NCBI GenBank assembly: GCA_021401465.1
Contig: JADDMT010000001.1
Coordinates: 620,001-684,000 of the forward strand
Reading direction: 5' to 3'
DNA length: 64,000 bases
Origin: Teratosphaeria epicoccoides
Taxonomy: Eukaryota > Ascomycota > Dothideomycetes > Mycosphaerellales > Teratosphaeriaceae
Made by a program: the position numbers and the translations under genes. Positions 21,723-31,589 of the stretch are shown here, one piece after another; position 1 is the stretch's first letter, and every line of letters starts with the position of its first letter. Under the pieces are notes generated by a model. That model saw nothing but the letters and a program-made list of their open reading frames with translations, was not told where the DNA came from and made no database searches.

Positions 21723-21973
21723 GATCAGCACGATCCAGCGGCTTGGTGATCGTTGAGAATAAGATTCGGTAGGTTATTCCGGCAAGTTCATGAAGATGTT
21801 GTCGGCTGAAGACCTACCACGACGGAGTTCGGCAGTGGGGGCCAAAATACTGAAGACGAAGCCGCATCAACACAGCTACAATAAAGCCCACCACCCTCTC
21901 GATCTTGGACTTGAATGTGGATGAAATGGCATTGATGGCCTGATGGAGCCGACAACGATATGCGAAACGCTTC

Positions 21974-23911
21974 ATGTCCCTTCCCAACAGCTTTCTCCGA
22001 CTATGGGCTGCGCGACTCGCCTCCAAGATCGCCCTGTGCGGAGCGATGACCTACGACCTGTACCAGCTAAGCAAAGCGCGAAGTAAAGACGGTGGAAAGC
22101 TCAAGTTGGGCGTCAGTGATGAGAAGAGACGGCAGTTGGCCAAAAGTGCGAAGATTGAGGAAAACCGCACCATCGAGGATGTCTTCATCGAGTGTCTGGT
22201 CGCGGAAGGATCATGTCGACATCATCAGACAGTCAGGTCGTTGGGCCTAATGGTTCTGCAGCAAAAAGGCACGTGCAGGCGACCTTACAACGGTAGCCAT
22301 GCCTGGGAGGAACGGCGCCACATGACCACGGTTCCAAAGCGACGACAAGCAGCTGAAGTACCTGCCCTCGCAGAGTCGCCAAGGATCAGCAAGGAGGAGT
22401 ACAAAGACCTTGTCAACACATATGGCGACTCGCCGAGTGATCTGTGGGAGCCAAATCCTCAGCAAACTCATGTCCCACTTGCGCCTCGCTTGGTGGATCC
22501 TCCAAAGCAAGAAGACAATCCCCCCCATGCTGCACGAGAGATCCTGCCGCCCGAAGATATGGAACATGCGCATTATATACAGGTGTTTCAGAGACTGCTC
22601 GCCCGCGACAAGGGAAGAGTCTCCCTTACAAAATTATGGGACATTTATAGACTTCTACGCGCCCCGCGATTGCGCTACATTGCTGACGATGACATTCGAC
22701 GCGCCTTTCAGCACCTCAGCTGGGTTGAGTCGAAGTCTACAGAAGGTGGCTTACCGCGGTATATGAGTCTTCTTGAAGATTGTGTGAGCGAAGGAATCCC
22801 CATGACAGCTGCTGAGTGGAATACGGCGATCGCTTTTGCTGGGCGGTGGGCTCGCCAAGTCACAGCATCGGAGGTCAAGGCTGCCGTTGAGCTCTGGATG
22901 CGCATGGAACAAAGTAGTGTCCAGGCTGACAACGTGACCTTCAACATCTTGTTTGATGTAGCAGTGAAAGCTGGCCGATTTGCTCTGGCTGACACGATTC
23001 ATAATGAGCTGAACGAGCGCAACATGCCTTTGAATAGGTATTTCCGCGTGAGCGTGATTTACTACGCAGGCATGCGCGGCGATGGAGACGCTGTACGCCA
23101 GGCATTCCGGGATCTGGTCAATGCTGGCGAGATAGTTGATTCAGCTGTCATGAACTGTGTCATACTGTCGCTTGTCCGTGCAGGCGAACCAGCGGCAGCG
23201 GAGCACGTCTTCGCCAAGATGAAGCGGCTGCATGAAGAGAAGCTTGGGCTTGACTCTGTCAGACCATGGCAAGAGCAGAAGCAGCTTTCACGATTGCTTC
23301 ACAGTGCGGGCAAACGCCTGCGCCGTGACCGCAAGCTACACGAATCTTCATTCTTTGGTGCACAATATTCGAATGAAGAGAAACGAGAAGAACTGCAGAG
23401 GAACACACCCATTGCTCCCAACGCTAGGACTTATAGGATACTGATCCAGCATCATGCTTACACCTCCGGCGATCTGGTCCGTATACGGGAGCTCATGGAC
23501 GAGATGGAAGAAAGGAGGTTCAATATCCATGGAAGCGTCTACGTCCATGTCTTTCGTGGCTTTCACGAACACGGTGGCTACAGCTACACTGCTTGGTCAC
23601 GCTCGCGCCTGGAGGAGATGTGGGCAAGGTTCATTGCGGCTTCAGAGCGTGATAAGCCGCATTTTGGAAATGGTGATGATGATGAATTCGCGGCAGAGAT
23701 GGCAGAGACAGAGAGAGCGCCGTATATCACGCGTGGCGCCGCGCATGCTGTCGTGCGGGCCTTCTACAAATGCGCTGGTCGGAAACGGATGGTAGAAGTG
23801 TGGGAAGAAATACAAGATAGGTGGAACGATGCAGATCCAGAAGTTAAAAGTCATGTGGAGCGTATTGTGCAAGATTTAATCGAGCAAGATTGTATATACG
23901 TCTCGTCATAG
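21974..23911 (+). CDS. Pentatricopeptide-repeat protein, probably mitochondrial
   Basis: ATG at 21974, single exon, 645 aa. The first 30 residues are basic and amphipathic (MSLPNSFLRLWAARLASKIA), fitting a mitochondrial presequence. PPR-type helical repeats are clear from about residue 300 (VTFNILFDVAVKAGRFALAD; NCVILSLVRAGEPAAAEHVF; RTYRILIQHHAYTSGDLVRI). Such proteins bind mitochondrial mRNAs or rRNA. The position back to back with RSM25 supports a role in mitochondrial gene expression. The specific orthologue is not identified. The C-terminus is acidic then helical (KRMVEVWEEIQDRWNDADPE). Confidence 0.82.
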   Translation: MSLPNSFLRLWAARLASKIALCGAMTYDLYQLSKARSKDGGKLKLGVSDEKRRQLAKSAKIEENRTIEDVFIECLVAEGSCRHHQTVRSLGLMVLQQKGTCRRPYNGSHAWEERRHMTTVPKRRQAAEVPALAESPRISKEEYKDLVNTYGDSPSDLWEPNPQQTHVPLAPRLVDPPKQEDNPPHAAREILPPEDMEHAHYIQVFQRLLARDKGRVSLTKLWDIYRLLRAPRLRYIADDDIRRAFQHLSWVESKSTEGGLPRYMSLLEDCVSEGIPMTAAEWNTAIAFAGRWARQVTASEVKAAVELWMRMEQSSVQADNVTFNILFDVAVKAGRFALADTIHNELNERNMPLNRYFRVSVIYYAGMRGDGDAVRQAFRDLVNAGEIVDSAVMNCVILSLVRAGEPAAAEHVFAKMKRLHEEKLGLDSVRPWQEQKQLSRLLHSAGKRLRRDRKLHESSFFGAQYSNEEKREELQRNTPIAPNARTYRILIQHHAYTSGDLVRIRELMDEMEERRFNIHGSVYVHVFRGFHEHGGYSYTAWSRSRLEEMWARFIAASERDKPHFGNGDDDEFAAEMAETERAPYITRGAAHAVVRAFYKCAGRKRMVEVWEEIQDRWNDADPEVKSHVERIVQDLIEQDCIYVSS

Positions 23912-24077
23912 CAATATGCACCGACAGAAGATCATGTCGCACGTAACTCGGTGTCAATTTCGTGCTAGTTGGTTGCGTCGCGCTTGACTGAAACTCGACC
24001 TTCCTCACTGCACCTTTCACTCATGATCCTCTGGAGCAGGAGACCATCTGTGAGGAGACTGACCATGCCTCGCGGCA

Positions 24078-25575
24078 ATGCCAGGATTCAAGCGAAAGCT
24101 CGACCAAACCGTCGACATTGACTTCACGCTTCGCAAGGTTTTCAAGAAGGAATCCTTCCGGTCTGCTCCTGACACAACACTACCAAACACTTGCCCAGTG
24201 CTGACTTCACGGCAGCCCTGTACAGCGAGACATCGTCACCGCCTCCCTTGAAGGCCGTGATGTCTTCTTGCAAGCCGCCACCTCTTTCGGTAAGAGTTTG
24301 TGCTTCCAACTACCTGCCATCGTGGACCATGGTATCACAATTGTCATTTCGCCTTTGCTGGCCCTCATGAACAATCAGCTGGCCGCAATGCGAGACGCCG
24401 GAATCAAGGTCGCCACGATCAACTCGACCACTACGAAGACTGTCAGAGACATGATCATTGACGATCTGAAGTCTGGACATCCCAAAACCAGGCTTTTGTA
24501 CGTCACGCCCGAGTTATGCGCGATGGACTACTTCAGGAAATGCTTGAGAATCGTGCACGAACAGCGGGAGTTGGCAAGAGTCGCTATCGATGAGGCCCAC
24601 TGCATATCAGAATGGGGCCACGATTTCAGGCCAAGTTTCAAGCAGCTGGACTTCTTCAAGAAAGAATTTCCTGATGTGCCGATGATGTGTTGCACCGCTA
24701 CTGCCACTCAGCGCGTGCGAGACGACATCATGCGAACACTGTCCCTTGACCCGCTCCAACTGAAGCATTTCACAATGACGACTCACCGGCCAAATCTGCA
24801 TTATGAAGTACGGTTCAAGACGGACGATAAGGATCATTACGATGACTTCCTTGCATGGATGCGAGGGATCTATCAGCGGCGGAGCGTAAATGCGAAGCGC
24901 AAGGATGAACTTGCAGCCAAAGGCGAACGAATCAGCAACGTGCCTGGAATTATCTACACACTGTATAGGAAGGACACTGAAGCTCTCGCGGCAAGACTGC
25001 GCAGCGATGGGATCGGCGCTAAGGCATACCACGCCGGTCTCACGGTCGAGCAGAAAGAGGATCATCTAGCCGGCTGGGTTGCCAACAAAGAGGGTTACGA
25101 CGTGATCGTGGCGACCACCGCCTTTGGCATGGGAATCGATAAGGAAAACGTCCGTTTCGTTGTCCATTGGCAAATCCCGAAGTCATTCGAGGGCTTCTAC
25201 CAAGAAGCTGGACGTGCGGGTCGCGATGGCAAGGCATCTGCGTGTATACTGTATTACTCCCGCGAGGATCGCGATCGCGCCGCAGTCGTGATGGGGAGAG
25301 AGACGCAGCGCGTGGGTCAGGGCGCGCAGAGGGAAGCGCAAGTCAACCGGGTCAAGAGCTTGCAGGCACTGATCGCGTATTGCGAAGATGCGAGTATGTG
25401 TCGGCACGAAAGAGTGGCGAGATATTTCGGCGACGAAACCTTGCCAAAATGTGACTGGGCTTGTGATTGGCATAAGGGGCCCGAGAAGTTGGCAAGGAGG
25501 AAGGAGAAGCAGTTGGCGTCTGAAGAGTGGTGTGCTACTCAGAGGGCCACAGGCACATACGATGACTATTACTGA
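24078..25575 (+). CDS. RecQ-family ATP-dependent DNA helicase, short form
   Basis: Exon 1 is 24078-24160 (MPGFKRKLDQTVDIDFTLRK) and exon 2 is 24216-25575; the 55-nt intron has an unusual GTCTGC donor but a good GCTGAC branch site, and splicing rebuilds the RecQ motif 0 (FRPVQRDIV) exactly. The product is 480 aa. Walker A is AATSFGKSL (about 48-56), the DEAH box IDEAHCISEWGHDF begins near 153, and motif VI is YQEAGRAGRDG. The RecQ zinc-binding segment is visible near the C-terminus (AYCEDASMCRHERVARYFGD then CDWACDWH). No HRDC or long N-terminal domain is present, so this is not the Sgs1/BLM orthologue but one of the shorter fungal RecQ proteins. It would unwind 3'-tailed or forked DNA in repair. 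Confidence 0.9.
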
Positions 25576-26162
25576 CGGCTCACATGGTTGTATCCTATGT
25601 GCCGATTCGGCTGCTAGGTGCTCGGACAGTGTCGTCATTTGAGCATATAGAGGGTGTTCCCAACGCGGCAATGACAGACAACGGATTCTCCTGGTGCTCT
25701 TGCTGTCGACCTGCGGGTGCCTAGCAACAAGCACCCTACCAATCATCTGAGTGGCGAGTCGACTCGATGAGGACGGCTTGGAGTCCCTCGTCTGTAGCGA
25801 AAGCGCTGGATAGAACCGTCAATCGTGTCATTCGACTCATCAGATAACTAAGAAACGTTTCACGATCGCATTGACCGTATACGTGTGACATCAGCGTTCG
25901 CTGCGCTGTATATAATGCCCGATGCAGTGTTGGCACCCCGCCCAGATCCTGCAGACCTGTCGATGTCTATCGTCAAAGTAAAGTACAACTTTACCATTGA
26001 CTAGTCATCATGGCGTAGATGCATCTCACGGCCTATTGACACCAGTGGACCCATTGCTCAAAACTCTACCCACACAGTCTCGCACTCACTTCCAGGAGCC
26101 GCGCAATCTTCTTACCACTGAGCCGAGTCACTCGCGCATTCGTCACAGCTCCCACAAGTGAA
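25576..26162. other. Intergenic region
   Basis: About 590 bp between the RecQ gene and guanylate kinase, both rightward. A pyrimidine-rich stretch precedes the kinase start (26070-26160). No gene or RNA recognised. Confidence 0.4.
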
Positions 26163-26756
26163 ATGGCTCCAACCTCACCTGAAAAACCACGACCAATCGT
26201 CGTCTCCGGTCCCTCAGGCGCAGGCAAATCCACGCTCCTTAAACGCCTCTTCGACGCCTACCCAGGCCGCTTCGGCTTCTCTGTCTCTCACACCACCCGC
26301 TTCCCACGAGACGGCGAACAAGAAGGCGTCCACTACTACTACGTCTCCAAACCCGAATTTCAAAAACTCATCTCCGACAACGCCTTTATCGAACACGCGC
26401 GATTCGGCTCCAACAACTACGGCACTTCTATCCAAGCTGTCAAGAACGTTGCGGATCAGGGCAAGACGTGTATATTGGATATCGAGATGGAGGGCGTCAA
26501 GCAGGTCAAGCAGACGGATTTGAATGCGAGGTATTTGTTTCTGCAGCCGCCGAGTGTGGAAGTGTTGGAGAAGAGGTTGAGGGGAAGGGGGACAGATAAG
26601 GAGGAGAGTATTTTGGAGAGGTTGAAGCAGGCGGAGAAGGAGATCGAGTTCTCGAAGACGGAGGGGATGCATGATAAGATTATTGTGAATGATAATTTGG
26701 AGAGGGCATGGGAGGAATTCAGAGCATTTTGTGCGCCAGAGGAGGGGAAGGTGTGA
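26163..26756 (+). CDS. GUK1: Guanylate kinase
   Basis: Single exon, 197 aa, ATG at 26163. It phosphorylates GMP to GDP with ATP, an essential cytosolic step of GTP synthesis. The P-loop GPSGAGKS is at residues 16-23, followed by the GMP-binding region SVSHTTRFPRDGEQEGVHYY and EHARFGSNNYGTS, and the LILDIE-equivalent segment CILDIEMEGVKQV. The lid (RLRGRGTDKEESILERL) and the C-terminal helix are complete. Length is normal for the fungal enzyme. Codon choice changes sharply at mid-gene: Arg is CGN in the first half and almost only AGG in the second (see findings). Confidence 0.96.
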   Translation: MAPTSPEKPRPIVVSGPSGAGKSTLLKRLFDAYPGRFGFSVSHTTRFPRDGEQEGVHYYYVSKPEFQKLISDNAFIEHARFGSNNYGTSIQAVKNVADQGKTCILDIEMEGVKQVKQTDLNARYLFLQPPSVEVLEKRLRGRGTDKEESILERLKQAEKEIEFSKTEGMHDKIIVNDNLERAWEEFRAFCAPEEGKV

Positions 26757-27074
26757 ATAGTGGGTGGACACGGAGATGTGATACAGCTTCTAGAAATAGA
26801 CCTGCATCGAGTGGGAGGAAGTCTGTCTAGAGCTACAAACTTCTTGTCGAATTCTGCCTTATATTTGGCGTCTGCGTTAGCGACTGGGAACGGCCAAGCG
26901 ACAGTGACCCCTGAAGTGTTCTTCGCAGAAAAGCCGTAGCCTCAATGATGGATCGCTATGTAGCCAGGCCCTAACCTCGTCTTCATCTCACGAAGCCCGG
27001 TAGCCGTCTCATTCAGGATATAATAACGCCAGGTGTATTCTCGTGCACCATCTTATACCCCTCGCGATCTGCAC
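26757..27074. other. Convergent 3' regions
   Basis: About 320 bp between guanylate kinase and RPS23, which converge. It should contain both 3' UTRs. Nothing else seen. Confidence 0.4.
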
Positions 27075-27680
27075 CTACGAACGAGGCTTCTCCTTCTTCT
27101 CCTTCCACAGAGCGGAGAGACCGACACCAGAGACCTTGACGACCTTGAATCGCACACCAGGGATATCACCTTTGGCCTTGCCTTTACGACCGAAACCGGC
27201 AAGCAGGACCTCGTCGTTCTCGTCCACAAAGTTCAAGCAACCATCGTTGGGAACTGCAAGATCAATCAGTATGGTGGCGTGCGGAATATGTGTATGAATT
27301 TTCGTACCAAAAGCTGTGACTTTCTTTCCGTTCTTGATGAGCTGGACACGCACACACTTGCGGATGGCAGAGTTGGGCTGCTTGGCCTCAACACCGACCT
27401 TCTCGAGGACGATGCCCTTTGCATGTGATGAACCCTTTGATAATCATCAGCCTGCCGCTCTGCCTCATTGACGTTTCCTGCGCTTCCGTCTCGTGCGATC
27501 GCTTCTTCAGCTCCACCTTCTCTCGTTGGATCTTGCGGGTATACATACACCGAACGGCGACGACTTGAAGGCGGTACCCAACAGCCTCTTCTTGTAGTGT
27601 AGATCGGCCCATTGCTGCTCCCTCCGATGGTTACGCAGCTTGCGTGCGGCCAAAAGACCTCTCGGCTTTCCCTTACCCAT
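27075..27680 (-). CDS. RPS23: 40S ribosomal protein S23 (uS12)
   Basis: Three exons: 27680-27549, 27434-27308 and 27253-27075. Intron 1 (27548-27435, 114 nt) has a canonical GTATGT donor and CAAAG acceptor; intron 2 (27307-27254, 54 nt) has GTACGA and TGCAG. Joined, they give exactly 145 aa, the universal length of this protein. The sequence is near-invariant: MGKGKPRGLLAARKLRNHRR, the decoding-centre loop KQPNSAIRK, and FGRKGKAKGDIPGVRFKVVK, ending KEKKEKPRS. It sits at the decoding centre of the small subunit and helps keep translation accurate. The gene diverges from FMT1. Confidence 0.97.
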
Positions 27681-28020
27681 TTTACCTGTCGAAAGGATGT
27701 GTTAGTTTCCTGTTCTGAAGCTCGTGTGACGATGCGGCGAGATGAAAGGGTTCGTGAATTTTGTCGAGTCGTATGATCAGACTGGATGTGTGTGCGCAAG
27801 GTCGTACTCCTGATTAGATGAATATGTATTGGTGTTTTCAGACGTACCGGTGGTGTATTGTGGGTTGACGGATAGGCTGTGTCGTCGCGATCTTGAAGAT
27901 GTCGTGAAGCCGCCCAATTTGAAGAGGTGCTCTCGGTCTTGGCAGACGCTTGTGGAGCCTCCCGTACCGATCGCCGAGTCGCCGACATCGCGTCTACTCT
28001 TCTTCGCTTACTACTCTTCC
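27681..28020. promoter_or_regulatory. Shared divergent promoter of RPS23 and FMT1
   Basis: 340 bp between the start codons of RPS23 (leftward) and the chosen start of FMT1 (rightward). The FMT1 frame stays open through part of it (from 27829), but that stretch lacks conservation-like features, so I read it as leader. No TATA box seen. Confidence 0.45.
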
Positions 28021-29241
28021 ATGAATAGTCCTTCTATCCACATGTTGTCCATCGTGCGATTGAGCACTACACGCTTCAACGCATCGTGTCTGCATGCCAC
28101 CGCGCAGGCCAGGTCATATGCGACCTCGAAGCACCATGATCCGCTCAACATTCTCTTCTGCGGCGCCGACGAGTTCAGCATCTACTCCCTAGAGGCACTC
28201 TGCGAGAGTCAGCAACGATCAGGCAGTGGAAAGATAGCATCAATCGACGTAGTTTGCCGTCCAGGAAAGCGCGTTGGGCGTGGTCTGAAGCAAATCCAGA
28301 AACCGCCCATCCATGATGTCGCCAAGGAGTTACGCCTCCCACTGCACGAGGTCGACACGTTCACAGGCTGGACGCCACCACAGAACATCAACCTGATTGT
28401 TGCTGTGTCCTTTGGGCTTCTCGTGCCTTCACGAATATTGAACGGAGCCCAGTACGGCGGATTGAACGTCCATCCGTCTTTGCTCCCTGCTCTTCGCGGC
28501 TCTGCACCTATTCAGCATGCTCTGCTGCAACGCAAGACTACGACAGGCGTATCTCTGCAGACAATGCACCCGAAAAAGTTCGACCACGGGATAGTCTTGG
28601 ATCAGGTCGCAACACTTATCAAGCCGGCAAGCAATTACTTTGACTTAGTCCATCAGCTTGGGCCAATTGGAGCCCAAATACTAGCTAAAGGCATTGACGG
28701 AGGCATATTCCTTCAACCTTTGCGAGAAATCAACAACAATATCGAGCCCTCACATGCACCAAAGCTTACACCGGCTGAAAGGCAGATAGACTGGCAGACT
28801 TGGATCGCAGACGAGCTAATTGTGCGAGATAGAGTTCTTGGAAAGTTATTTGACTTCACGACCTATGGTGTTTGCCGTCAGTCTGGTGAGGCGAAGAAGC
28901 GAGTGACCTTTGATGGCCCCTGGAGCTTGCGTCCAGAGTTGTACGCGGACGAAAGGAAGAGATACGGCAAGGACATTCTTGGCCTTCCGCTTCCACTGCA
29001 TTGGCATAACAGCGGCAAAGGTTGGCTGGAATCTCGTCCTGGACATCCTTGGGGTCAGAATGATCATCTCGGATTCTGCACAGTGGATGGGAATTTCGCT
29101 ATTCCTGCTCATTGTCGCATAGAAGGTGAATCACGTAAGGTTTCTGGATATGGAAGCAAAATGAGCAAAGTCCTTGCGCAAAGGCTCAACAACGGGGAGC
29201 TGTTCGATAGACCACGCTTCAATGCAGCAGATCGCACGTGA
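28021..29241 (+). CDS. FMT1: Mitochondrial methionyl-tRNA formyltransferase
   Basis: ATG chosen at 28021 (MNSPSIHMLSIVRLSTTRFN), which leaves a Ser/Arg/Thr-rich presequence ending near RSYATSKHHD; Met at 28042 is an alternative. About 406 aa. The enzyme formylates Met-tRNA in mitochondria with 10-formyl-THF. The catalytic domain shows ILFCGADEFSIYSLEAL at the start and the signature LNVHPSLLPALRGSAPIQHA, with Asn, His and the SLLP motif of the active site. The C-terminal domain is shorter and diverged (GKLFDFTTYG...). The stop at 29239-29241 overlaps by a few bases the end of a broken reductase frame on the other strand. Confidence 0.92.
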   Translation: MNSPSIHMLSIVRLSTTRFNASCLHATAQARSYATSKHHDPLNILFCGADEFSIYSLEALCESQQRSGSGKIASIDVVCRPGKRVGRGLKQIQKPPIHDVAKELRLPLHEVDTFTGWTPPQNINLIVAVSFGLLVPSRILNGAQYGGLNVHPSLLPALRGSAPIQHALLQRKTTTGVSLQTMHPKKFDHGIVLDQVATLIKPASNYFDLVHQLGPIGAQILAKGIDGGIFLQPLREINNNIEPSHAPKLTPAERQIDWQTWIADELIVRDRVLGKLFDFTTYGVCRQSGEAKKRVTFDGPWSLRPELYADERKRYGKDILGLPLPLHWHNSGKGWLESRPGHPWGQNDHLGFCTVDGNFAIPAHCRIEGESRKVSGYGSKMSKVLAQRLNNGELFDRPRFNAADRT

Positions 29242-30060
29242 GACTACGCAAACCGCGCAAATCACCTCTACACAGCTCGATGACGATCTTCCTGGCGCTC
29301 GCACCCGTTTTCAGACAGTCTAGCACTGTCTGCAAGCTTTCAAGACCTTGAAGAACCACCAATGGCTCTGGTATCGCCTTTGGAGCGCCGGTCTTCAAGG
29401 CAGACGCCACATATTTCTCCCGAATTGAAAAGCTTCCCTCGCCGATTCCGGATACGAAGGCGGTCTTGAAGTCTTCAGGCCAGTCTTTCGGCGGCTGATG
29501 CGGTGCGACGAGCTGTTCTCTGCCAAATTTCTTCAGGATAGCGAGAGCATGACCAAAGGTGCTCTCGACTGCAATATCGTCGTGTACACCAATGAACTGG
29601 TCCGTTCCGACAGCCTTGGCCACATCATCGATTAGTGGACCGAACTTGTAGTCAAGCATGTCTGTGGCTCCAGCAGTCCTAACAAGGTCGTGGTTCTTAT
29701 GGCTGGTAATGCCAATGCCAATGACACTGATGCCGGGATCATTTACAAGCTGCACCACCGTCATGTCGATCGAAGAATAAGCGCCGTACACCACAAGGAC
29801 CTGTCCGTTCACCTTGGCGCCAATAATTGGATATGGCAGCCCCAAAGCCTTTTGCAAACCCCGCTCGCGGTACCGATGGCCCGGGAATGATGCAGCCCTC
29901 CTGGATCGACATGTTCTCTGGCAGAATGGCAGTGTTCTCCGAACAAGCTTTGGTTTACTCCTGGAACGCCGCGCCTTCAGCCTCGCCAGTCACGGAAGCC
30001 CATCCGCAGTCCACTACCTGGTCACCTTGCTTGGATCTACTCGACCATACAACAAGCCCG
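29219..30060 (-). pseudogene. MDR-family (zinc-type alcohol dehydrogenase-like) reductase, broken
   Basis: The downstream part (29857-29219) is a clean 212-codon frame with the nucleotide-binding half of an MDR enzyme: VNGQVLVVYGAYSSIDMTVV in place of the glycine-rich GGSS loop, then ISVIGIGITSHKNHDLVRTA and HALAILKKFGRE, ending near KIVIEL. Its upstream half is only recognisable across a TAA and a frame change: GDQVVDCGWASVTGEAEGAA, then FQE-stop, then NTAILPENMSIQEGCIIPG, which matches the usual GDRV...AAFQEY...LPENISFEEA order of the family. No start codon with the N-terminal GroES-like domain was found. So the gene is truncated and frameshifted. The cofactor-binding half could still be transcribed. 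Confidence 0.62.
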
Positions 30061-31025
30061 AGGGACAATAGCCGTGCACAGCCCTTCGGCCCGCGAGCCT
30101 ACAGCTTCGGACTTAGCGACGGCGCGAGGCTCGTGCGAAGTCTCGCTTGGCACGGCACAGTACAGCACAACCTGTGGATGAGGAACTGGCAGTAATGACT
30201 CCTCACTTTAGAGTATGAGCATACCGAAGAATGAATTGTCGTTTCGCCCTGCATGTCAAGCAGTGTGAGGCTACGTTCACTGCATGGAGATCTGAGCGGC
30301 ATTTAACTACCAATGCAGCAGGGCAAGTGCAAAAGGTATGATCAGAGGCATCCTTTGCCGTGAGGAAGAAGATGTGCACAATCATCACAATATCGTCCGG
30401 TGCTTTAGACAGAACGTCGTAGGAGGGCAATGCCGGAGGTTGAAGCAGTCGTCCAGGACAAGACCATTCAGCGCTATGAATTCCAGTCAGTATTGCTCGA
30501 CAGTCCGTTTCGTGAACCTGATTAAACACCAGTCGCTTATGGCACTTGGGACTCTGAGTGTAGTCGAGACCCCTTCACCTATCGACTCTCAGCGTACATG
30601 GTAAAGGTCCATCAAGACCTTTGTGGACACGCCCTTGGGTATACAAATTCATCTGCTGTGATCACGAGATCGCAATGTCAGGTATAGGCCGAGGCAGGAT
30701 TGGAGGACAAACGGCGTGAATACCCTGCTGCTGAATTGGGTCTTCAATAGACATTCACCTTGGGAAGACGCGCAGATGCGCTTTGTCAACAACCATTCAG
30801 GGCCAGGAACAGGACAAAGTGTACCTACTGACAAGGCGCCTCTGAGTAAGGCGAAATTCAGCCAAGATAGAGCAGAACGGGTACATTTATCCGTCGCGAT
30901 CTGCTTCCTGTCCGTAGCCATCCAATATCTTGTCTTCTGGATATCGAAATTCTACATAAATTATCAACACCCAAGAAATTGTTAGACACTTACTACACCC
31001 GACCACTTTGCATCAACCACCAACC
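30061..31025. other. Intergenic region
   Basis: About 960 bp between the broken reductase and the secreted-protein gene. Short ORFs only, none with recognisable motifs. It includes the promoter of the secreted-protein gene. Confidence 0.4.
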
Positions 31026-31589
31026 ATGAAGTTCATTGCATTCGCCCTCCTCTCCCTCGCCATCCTGTCCCTGGGTAAGAAGAAGAAGAAACCAGACACC
31101 CGCACCAACCAACAAAAGTGCGCCGACAAAAAGAAATGGGGCTCCGGCTGCGTGCAAGCCATCAACGACTTCTGCAACGAGCCCAATCTCATGACACCCT
31201 CCAACTTCGTCGATCAAGGCGTCTCCCGGACCGTCAACGGCTGGGACGACGTTTTCTGCACCATCTACATCGACAGCTCATGCTCGCCTGCGGTGTCGTT
31301 GCCGAAAGATATCTGCCTTGAGCAGTGGTGGTACCAGTGCCAGGCTGCGGACCAGAATAATTATATGTACCGGGAGGCGGAGTATGGGCCAGCAGCGTGC
31401 CAGAAGTGGACGATGACTATTACGGGGGATCAGTCGAAGTACATTCACTTGAAGAGGGGTATGAACGGAACTGATGGGAAGCCTGACGTGGTGGACGAAG
31501 ATGGGGTTGAGATTGAGGAGGACGAGGAGGATGATGAGGATGATGAGGATGATGAGGACGATGAGGAGGACGGTGAGAGCGAGTTGTAG
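31026..31589 (+). CDS. Small secreted cysteine-rich protein with acidic tail
   Basis: ATG at 31026, single exon, 187 aa. The first 17 residues (MKFIAFALLSLAILSLG) are a textbook signal peptide, followed by KKKKK, which could be a cleavage-proximal basic patch. The mature part has eight cysteines (in QKCADK, GSGCVQ, DFCNEP, VFCTIY, SSCSPA, DICLEQ, YQCQAA, AACQKW), an even number fitting four disulfides, and is rich in Trp/Tyr. From about residue 155 a run of Glu/Asp encoded by GAT/GAG/GAC triplets makes a strongly acidic tail. No named family is recognised. Size, secretion and cysteines make it a candidate effector or surface protein; that is inference. Confidence 0.72.
   Translation: MKFIAFALLSLAILSLGKKKKKPDTRTNQQKCADKKKWGSGCVQAINDFCNEPNLMTPSNFVDQGVSRTVNGWDDVFCTIYIDSSCSPAVSLPKDICLEQWWYQCQAADQNNYMYREAEYGPAACQKWTMTITGDQSKYIHLKRGMNGTDGKPDVVDEDGVEIEEDEEDDEDDEDDEDDEEDGESEL
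31505..31572 (+). repeat. GAN trinucleotide repeat coding an acidic tail
   Basis: An imperfect run of GAT, GAG and GAC codons at the 3' end of the secreted-protein gene, encoding Asp/Glu only. Such runs can change in length by slippage without breaking the frame. Confidence 0.7.

Noticed and set aside
26214..26771. 185-codon antisense ORF over guanylate kinase
   Set aside because: Complete shadow of a recognised gene; Leu/Gln-rich composition follows from complementing its skewed codons.
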